Source of the DNA: Tetracentron sinense | Taxonomy: Eukaryota > Streptophyta > Magnoliopsida > Trochodendrales > Trochodendraceae | Direction of reading: 5' to 3' | Length of the DNA: 64,000 nt | Assembly: GCA_015143295.1 (NCBI GenBank) | Contig: CM026566.1 | Span: 5,381,072 to 5,445,071, forward strand | Part shown: positions 57,761 to 64,000 of the stretch, piece by piece | How positions within the stretch are numbered: the stretch's first letter is position 1 | Layout of the letters: each line of letters begins with the position of its first letter | Notes under the pieces: generated by a model | The model's input: only the letters and a program-made list of their open reading frames with translations | What the model was told of the DNA's origin: nothing | The model's database searches: none | Made by a program: the position numbers and the translations under genes

Positions 57761-58152
57761 AGCTCAGGATGCTCTCGAGTTCAACTCGAGAGAATCTCTC
57801 CGGTTTGAACACCTAGAGGTCGCCACGTGGCTCCTTTGACACCCCTTAACCATGGGTAACATTCACCCACCCCTAGGGTTCACCAACCCATCCTTTTTTA
57901 TATATATATATATTAATTATTATTTTTTAAATTAAAAAAACTGTTTATAAAGTTTTTTTAATATTAAAAAAAGTTTTTAATTTTAAAAAAAAATTAATAT
58001 TTTAAAAAATAAAAACCAAAGATGGATGGGTGAACCCAAGGGGTGGGTGAACCTTACCCATGGTTAAGGGGTGTCAAAGGAGACACGTGGCGACCTCTAG
58101 GGGTTCAAACCGGAGAGATTCTCTCGAGTTCAACTCGAGAGAATCCTGAGCT
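57761..58152. mobile_element. Near-perfect palindromic MITE, 392 bp
   Basis: AGCTCAGGAT-GCTCTCGAGTTCAACTC...CACGTGGC on the left and its complement GCCACGTGTC...ATTCTCTCGAGTTCAACTCG...ATCCTGAGCT on the right. Arms of more than 110 bp have only a few mismatches and continue into the shared core (CCTTAACCATGGGTAACATTCACCCACCCCTAGGGTTCACC). The centre is an A/T palindrome. The arms also contain CTCGAGTTCAACTCGAG, a hairpin within a hairpin. Confidence 0.92.
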
Positions 58153-58269
58153 AAAAAAAAAAGCTACTTCCAATTTATGCCAGGTAGATTACTAATACCG
58201 GATCAAGGTTTGAAATCCCAATTTTTTTTTGAAAGTTTAGTAAAATTTTGAATTTTTTTGAGGGAGGTT

Positions 58270-58462
58270 TGGGATGATGAGGTCTTAAACTAGCAGGACA
58301 ATGATAGAAACACCCCTTTGCATCTGGCCGTCATCAACTCCCTTCCTCGTCTGCTGAAATCTATGTTAGAGAACAAAGGCAAAGTGGACACTGATACCAT
58401 GAACAAGGGCAACATGACACCCACGGACTTGACTATTTCCAATAGAACTTGCAACAGAAGAG
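58270..58462 (+). pseudogene. ACD6-like copy C, 3' part of exon 2
   Basis: Matches the intact exon 2 from YDELLNQ to its donor: NTPLHLAVI, then MLENKGKVDTDTMNKGNMTPTDLTI, then AGAAGAG|GTACTATTTTCAT. The codon for Q is now a stop (AACTAGCAGG), and two small changes shift the frame near the start. Intron-2-like DNA follows, to about 60300. No PGG exon is present in the window for this copy. Confidence 0.8.
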
Positions 58463-59877
58463 GTACTATTTTCATCCTGCAAAAGATTAGCCCATTTAAT
58501 CTAAATTGATGGCAATTTTTGTAATTATAAAAGAAAAATCTCTTTACAAAACTGTCTCTTCCTCTATTTATAATTACAAAATTGACGGAGATAAGACCCT
58601 AGCACAAGGTTATCCCTTTTAGGCTCCCTTTTGTTTCGGTGTAAAATAGAGGAAAACAAATGAATTGTACGGAAAATGTCAATTGTTTTTTTTAAAAAAA
58701 TATGTGCGAAAATTATATTTTCTGTCGAATTCATTTGTTTTCCCCTATTTTACATCAAAACAAACGGAACATTAGTGTAAAATTGATGGTAAATTTATAA
58801 TTATGATGAAAAATCTCAAGTGTGAGTCAGTGACTTCCTCTTATTATAATTACAAAATTGTCACCATCTAAAAATAATCTCTTTACCAACTTGACTCTTT
58901 ATTTATAATTACAAAATTGCCACCATGTAACTATGTAAGCTAATATTTTCCACTTCTTTTTGCCCTTTTGGGGAGTGTTAGCGTCACTCCCCTTCAAATG
59001 CACTTAGACACTCCTTCTTAAGGGAAATGAGGATAGTGCTTTGAGGAAACTAAAATTAGAAAAAACAAAGCATTTTTCTTTTTAGAAAAGTGAAAGTACT
59101 GTGGAGAGTTGGGCCACCCGATTGAAAATTCAAGGGCAGCAAGGCATACATGCTTTAAAATGGTGGGCCCAATTGATGTTTGGCGACATTAGATTTTCAA
59201 TCGTGGGGCCCAACTCTCGATAGTACCTATATCACTTCCCTTCTTTTTATATAGTAAGCCTACAAACATTCACTACATCCATTTAAGAAGATTACTTATG
59301 CCAAGTTGGATTAAGGTTTGAAATCCTAACAATTTTAGAAGTTTTAGGGAAATTTTGAATTTTTTATTTTTCAAATATTTTAATCTATCCAAATATTCTC
59401 TTGAAATCTTCCAATATGTTGAAATAAATTAATTCTTCATTTTTTCTTTTCGCATTAAATTTTTTTCTAATATAACAATAGTCTTTTTCTTTGGGTAGAT
59501 ATACCAAGAGTCTTAATTCTTGATAATTAGATTTTTATATTTTAAATAGATTACTTAGATTGGTTTTCTATTCCTAATAATTAAGTTCTTTATTTTAAAT
59601 GTATTACTTAATGGATAATGCTAGCTTTTATAGTTTAGGACAAGGTTTTAGGATGAGGGTACTAAGACAGAAACTTTGCAAAAATTTACTGGAGATAAAA
59701 ACCATGGCCTGCATCACCCAAACCAAAAATGTCGTGTGTGAGCGCTCGCCTTAGACTTGGGGGCCTTGGACGGTTGCCAAGATGAGGCCCTGCTTCGTCG
59801 AAGGCTACCAAAATCCAGCTAAAGCCACACACTATATTACTTTTGAACAACCTAAGAAACAAGGACATTAGAATATA
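58463..59877 (+). other. Former intron 2 of copy C, with repeated internal segments
   Basis: Repeated 'tctctttacaaaact...tataattacaaaattg' segments lie near 58540, 58850 and 58885. There is an inverted pair CGTAAAATAGAGGAAAACAAATGAATT / AATTCATTTGTTTTCCCCTATTTTAC (58637-58750, a MITE-like hairpin of about 130 bp). 59770-59877 is shared with 43190-43330 of the intact gene's intron. No coding sequence. Confidence 0.55.
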
Positions 59878-60040
59878 AGACTTTGCTATGGAGACCGCAA
59901 AAGGGCCGGGACCACTGAGACCCTGCATCTCTGCAGGGGATTTCAGGTGGGGCCCATGTGCGCATGGTCGGCCCCACCTGAAATCCCGTGCACAGATGCA
60001 GGGTCTCGGTGGTCTCGGCCCTTCTGCGCTCTCAAAATCA
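59878..60040. mobile_element. Small palindromic MITE (copy 3 of 3)
   Basis: GACTTTGCTATGGAGACCGC, CCACTGAGACCCTGCATCTCTGCAG, GGTGGGGCCCATGTGCGCATGG, then inverted to GGTCTCGGTGGTCTCGGCCC. Same family as 13643 and 51308, with a different insert (CTGCATCTCTGCAG instead of GTGCTCTAAGAGCAC). Confidence 0.75.
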
Positions 60041-60440
60041 TTTCCATAGAATACATTAGTTACTGAGCGAGGTGCTAAGTTGGTTCCTCATAAATAATAT
60101 TTTTAAGTCTAGTCTGAATGTTATGTTATTTGGTAAGGAGAGTGCCAGCACCCATCCAGCATATAGTCCATCTCCCTTTTAGGGAAAGGACAATCGCTTG
60201 GGATATGGGATGGAGGCCAAACCTAATTTAGTTGTCCTTTTGCACTAGGGATGGCCTAGAGAGCGACGGAGGCGAGAAAAATCCTAATATTAAAGACTAA
60301 CACTACATAACCTATCGAAATCACCCAAATGTTGCATCCCATCTTATGTGGCTGCCATGTCACATGCCCACATCATGTAGTTTAAAAAACATTTCTTTTG
60401 GGTTGCTTCTAAAAAAAAATATAACATGATTTGATTTGTT
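60041..60440 (+). other. Remaining intron-2-like DNA of copy C
   Basis: 60180-60290 (AAAGGACAATCGCTTGG...ACCTAATTTAGTTGTCCTTTT...GATGGCCTAGAGAGCGA) matches 2055-2145, the DNA just before the PGG exon in copy A. The copy therefore once ran up to its last exon, but homology ends here and the PGG exon is missing. Confidence 0.6.
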
Positions 60441-61495
60441 CTGGGAACAAAGGCAGTGTACGAACCTAAACCTAGCTCTGGCTCTCCTTGTCTTCTCCCT
60501 CTCCATCTCTACTGGTTCGAGATCCCCGCAAGATGAAAACACGGGTTTACATCTTTCTTTGAGGGTGAACGAGCACTGACCACCTTCGCTATTCCATCTC
60601 TCCGACTACTTTCTTTTACGGCAGGCAGCTCTCCGGTAAGGTAGCTCCTTTCTCTCTCTCTCCGGCAATCCTACTGATTCTAGGGTTGATGGTAATGATG
60701 GTGACGCCATTCTTTATATTTTTTTGGGGTTGTTTTTTGTTCAGTTGTTTCATCTTCGTTTGGGGTTTTTTTTCTGGTGTTTTCTATTTTATGAAGCCTG
60801 TGTATATAAATGTGTGGGACATGTTCGATAAAATGTCTAAACCAGTGGTCTATCCGATTTTCAACAAAGAAAAGTAGTTACAATCTCTCACTTGGTACTA
60901 CTAGGAATAGCCCTGTGTATTGGCTTTACAACTCAAAAGACAAAAAAAAAAAACATAAATTATGTAGTTTAATAATGTTATGATTTTGAGGGAATGCAAG
61001 TGCTGCACATGAACAAATGAGGATGAAAATTGTTAATAACTGTAAATGGTTAGAGAGAGAGAGAGAGAGAGGTAACAGATAGTGCCTTGTAGTTTAATTT
61101 GGTTTTGCTATTGTCAGCACCCTAAACAAGAGCGAAGCCAATGATGGAGGGGTTGCAGAGCTAGCCTGTAGCCCATTTGGATGGCACTCCACACTGCAAT
61201 CATGACATTTTAGGTTTGCTCTTAGCTTCCACCAATAAATATTAATAAAGGAAAATTAAAGAACACTGATGGGTTTGTTCACGTGCAGCACTTGCATTAC
61301 ATTGTTGGGCTATCTTTTCAACTGTCTTAACATTTTTGAGTCTTATCATACATAAGGGTATAATAGAGTAGACTCTTGTGTTCCTTAAAATTGCATTTTT
61401 AATCTCATCACTTTTTTGAGATTTCTCCATTCATAAATTACTAAATTGCATTCCTCTCTATAGTTTTTAACAATTGTTCACGAGAAAAGGTCTGT
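60441..61495 (+). promoter_or_regulatory. Upstream / 5' UTR region of the FRS pseudogene
   Basis: A CT-rich leader-like stretch with a donor-like site (TCTCCGGTAAGGTAG, about 60632-60646) is compatible with a 5' UTR exon, as is common in FAR1-related genes. A (GA)n tract lies at 61053-61070. A 60-codon ORF at 60686-60877 is hydrophobic and has no known domain. Confidence 0.35.
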
Positions 61496-63314
61496 TTGAT
61501 GATGGAGGATGTATCTACACTACATGAGATAGTTGAAGTAAATGAAAAAGAAGAAATTAAAAAACCCGAGTTAGGGATGTTGTTTAGCTCGCATGAAGAT
61601 GGTAATCAGTATTATGCAAATTATGGTCGACAAGAAGGGTTTGGTGTTCTGAAAAGATCGAATGGATGTGGATATGATGGAATGATGAAACACTGCACAT
61701 TTGCATGTTCTTGAACAAGGAAGTCACAATCTTTAAAGAAGTTATCTATGTCACGCTTCATTACAAAAACAGAGTGCGCAACTAAAATAAGATTAACACT
61801 ACAATCTGATGGGGTGTTTAAAGTGACTACTGTTGAACTTGAACATAATCATACATTGAGTCCTAGAAAAGTTCGACATTTTAGATGTAACAAGAAGTTG
61901 GATGATCATGTGAAAATGAGACTTGTACTAAATGATCAAGCTGGGATACGTGCGAATAAGAATTTTAATTCTCTTGTTGTTAAAGCCGGGGAATATGAGA
62001 ATTTATCATTTGCTGAAAAAGATTGTCGAAATTATATTGAGAAAGCAAGAAGGTTAAGACTTGGGGAGGGTGATGCCGAAGCAATCTCATGCTATTTTGC
62101 TAGAATGAAAGCGAAGAATTCAAACTTTTTTTATATGATGGACTTGGATGAAGATAGTCGTGTAAGGAACTTATTTTGGGCTGATGCAAAGGGTAGGGCA
62201 GCATATGAAGCTTTTGGTGATGTTATCACATTTGACACAACGTATCTCACAAATAAGTATGATATGCCTTTTGCTCCTTTTGTAGGAGTAAATCATCACG
62301 GGCAATCAATGTTGTTAGGTTGTGGTTTGTTATCGAATGAGGATATTGAGACTTTTGTTTGGTTATTTTAGTCTTGGTTGACATGTATGTCATGGTGTCC
62401 TCCGAAAGTTATAATCACTGACCAATGCAAAGCTATGCAAAGGGCTATTGAGAGGGTGTTTCCAAATACTCGACATCGGTGGTGCTTGTGGCATATAATG
62501 AAAAAAAATTCCAAAAAATTTAAAGGATATACTGAGTATAAAGCCATTAAGACATCTTTGAAAAATGTAGTATATGATTCTTTGTTCAAAGATGAGTTTG
62601 AAGAAGGATGGAGATGGATGATTGAAAAATATGATCTTTATAAAATTGATTGGTTAAGAGGGTTGTATGATGACCAGCATCGTTGGGTTTTGATTTATGT
62701 GAAAGACTCTTTTTGGGCAGGAATGTCAACTACGCAACGTAGTGAAAGTATGAATTAATTTTTTGATAATAATGTGTATTCCAAAACAAGTTTAAAGCAA
62801 TTTGTTAAACAATACGACAATGCTTTAAGGGATAAGGTTGAAAAGGAGAACCTAGCGAAATATGATTCTTTAAAGGAATGTACAAATGCTTCAATCGCTA
62901 TGATATTGAGAAACAATTTCAGAGAGCTTACACCAATACAAAATTTAAAGAGTTTGAAGAGGAGTTGAGGGAAAAGATGTATTGTGAGAAATTTATCATT
63001 AAGGAGGAAGGCTCCATTTGCATATATAAAGTTGTTGAAGATGTAAAAATTGGAGATAAAAAGAAGGATGTGGCTTTCAATGTTTATTTCAATGAAGTGG
63101 AATGTGAAGTGAAGTGAAGTGCACGTACCTTTTATTTGAGTTCAGGGGGATTTTATGTAGACACTCTATTTTGGTACTCACCCAAAGAGGAGTAAAAGAG
63201 ATTCCACTCACCTACATTTTACATCGATGGAGAAAAGACATAAAGTGGAAATGCACTTTTATAAAAAATAGCTACGATGATTTGGGTGTCAAACTGCAGG
63301 CTCCAAATTTGTAG
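61496..63314 (+). pseudogene. FAR1-related sequence (FRS) transposase-derived gene, broken
   Basis: The family derives from Mutator-type transposases and acts as nuclear transcription factors (FHY3/FAR1 in light signalling). Seen here: FAR1 DNA-binding domain (GMLFSSHEDGNQYYANYGRQ, then CATKIRLTLQSDG, VELEHNHTLSP), a MULE transposase domain (61900-62750; FWADAKGRAAYEAFGDVITFDTTY, PKVIITDQCKAMQRAIERVF, RHRWCLWHI), and a SWIM-type finger remnant (FEFRGILCRHSI, about 63130). Disruptions: TGA at about 61711 and TAG at 62369, both readable as C-to-T changes; a TAA at about 62756; a frameshift near 62890; and a 5-bp repeat (GAAGT three times, about 63105-63117) that shifts frame before the SWIM motif, whose first Cys pair is also altered. 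The C-terminus is shortened. Not functional as read. Confidence 0.9.
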
Positions 63315-63664
63315 AATAGATTTGGATCTTATATTGCTTTCTTTTCAGTGGCATGAGTGACTCTCTAAAATATGAATTTCTTAACAAAAAATTTACATTT
63401 CAGTTACAAAACAATGAAACATGATAGGACACTTACAAATTTACAATAGTCCCCTCTGGAATCTCGACGGGAAGAACAAATTTTACAACTGTTCTCTGTT
63501 TCTGTATACAAATACAAATATATAGTTTTTTGATTGGTATGAACTAATTTAATAACTTGATGGAAGTCCCATTCTCTAGAGAAACATGTTGTTCTCAATT
63601 TTTTCTTCCACTGATCCTGATGCAATAAAGAGTAATGTCCATCTTGGCTGTTTCCTTCTGGAAG
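63315..63664. other. Convergent 3' flank between the FRS and PPR pseudogenes
   Basis: AT-rich, between two 3' ends. A minus-strand ORF (63404-63625) overlaps this flank but shows no domain. Nothing further is seen. Confidence 0.4.
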
Positions 63665-64000
63665 TCACCAGTAATCCCCACAAGAACATGATTCTTTATC
63701 AAACTGATGAAACCGGTCAGAATCCCTTAAAATTATCAACCTTCCTACGACCTTGAATATGTGCTTGATGGCATTGTGGCAATCTTCACACACCCGTAGA
63801 TTCTTGATCACCCATATCAGTCTCACCTGATGGTACAATCAAAATCCCAAATGCCACAGCTAGTTTCTCAATGCTCATCTCAATAATCAGTTCGGCAGCC
63901 TCCTCACTTAATTTGGTATCACCATGAATTCTACTTGCACCAAGTAAATCACCCCATGTTGCGGCATCTAGTTCGAAAGGCAAGTTGCTCATTAGAACTT
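63665..64000 (-). pseudogene. PPR-DYW protein, 3' end, with internal deletion and frameshift
   Basis: Minus strand from the window edge: [34 protein letters not shown] is a typical PPR E motif. It passes directly into [17 protein letters not shown], the middle of a DYW deaminase domain. After a one-base frameshift (about 63800) it continues [36 protein letters not shown] and stop (63665-63667). PPR-DYW proteins edit C to U in organelle RNA. Here the E+ region and the first part of the DYW domain, with the catalytic HxE, are missing, although the CxxC and CSCGDYW zinc ligands remain. The upstream PPR array lies outside the window. Confidence 0.88.

Overview
The window looks like nuclear DNA from an angiosperm. 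Introns interrupt the genes, and ankyrin/PGG (ACD6-like), FAR1-related (FRS) and PPR-DYW sequences are all present. LTR retrotransposon debris and MITEs are very dense and the intergenic DNA is AT-rich. The species cannot be named from the sequence alone. Nothing suggests bacterial or organellar DNA, and I saw no tRNA, rRNA or CRISPR array.

Only one protein gene appears intact. It is a three-exon ankyrin-repeat, four-TM PGG-domain gene of the ACD6-like type (exons 38487-39075, 39241-39800, 46432-46944; 553 codons plus stop). It belongs to a local family that has otherwise decayed. Copy A (1998-2801) keeps a stub of exon 2 and a frameshifted PGG exon. A 3'-UTR copy with an exon-2 scrap lies at 27690-28606. 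Copy C (56890-58462, with intron-2-like DNA to about 60300) is frameshifted and rearranged. The right end holds an FRS pseudogene (61496-63314) and, on the minus strand, the internally deleted 3' end of a PPR-DYW gene (63665-64000).

Layout: 1-1723, minus-strand LTR element with PBS. 1998-3190, ACD6-like copy A. 7223-10081, solo LTR (TSD ATAAT). 11158-13617, solo LTR (TSD GATTA). 16080-18010, LINE remnant split by a MITE that carries a CAC-rich array. 18.5-21.0 kb, MITE and tandem repeats. 21797-27688, decayed Ty3/gypsy element (LTR, gag, protease, RT, RNase H). 29.1-30.1 kb, MITEs. 31584-about 36200, long LTR of a second family holding a nested solo LTR (32161-34144, TSD CACTC), followed by a roughly 178-bp satellite array. 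38.5-47.4 kb, the intact gene, whose 6.6-kb second intron contains a solo LTR (43379-45563, TSD ACTTC), a reverse gypsy LTR and a MITE. 47.7-49.3 kb, gypsy LTR/gag fragment with a nested solo LTR (TSD CTCTT). 50.0-52.0 kb, nested MITEs. 52377-52625, short coding-like ORF cut by a 3.8-kb LTR insertion (52623-56442) that itself contains a hairpin-repeat array. 56.9-60.3 kb, copy C and MITEs. 61.5-64 kb, the FRS and PPR pseudogenes.

The window therefore reads as a birth-and-death ACD6-like cluster being expanded and broken by transposons. The least ordinary signals are structural: helically phased CGATCG clusters in gypsy LTRs, dispersed hairpins in a second LTR family, a hairpin-unit array in a third, and MITEs that share one palindromic core but carry different ends.
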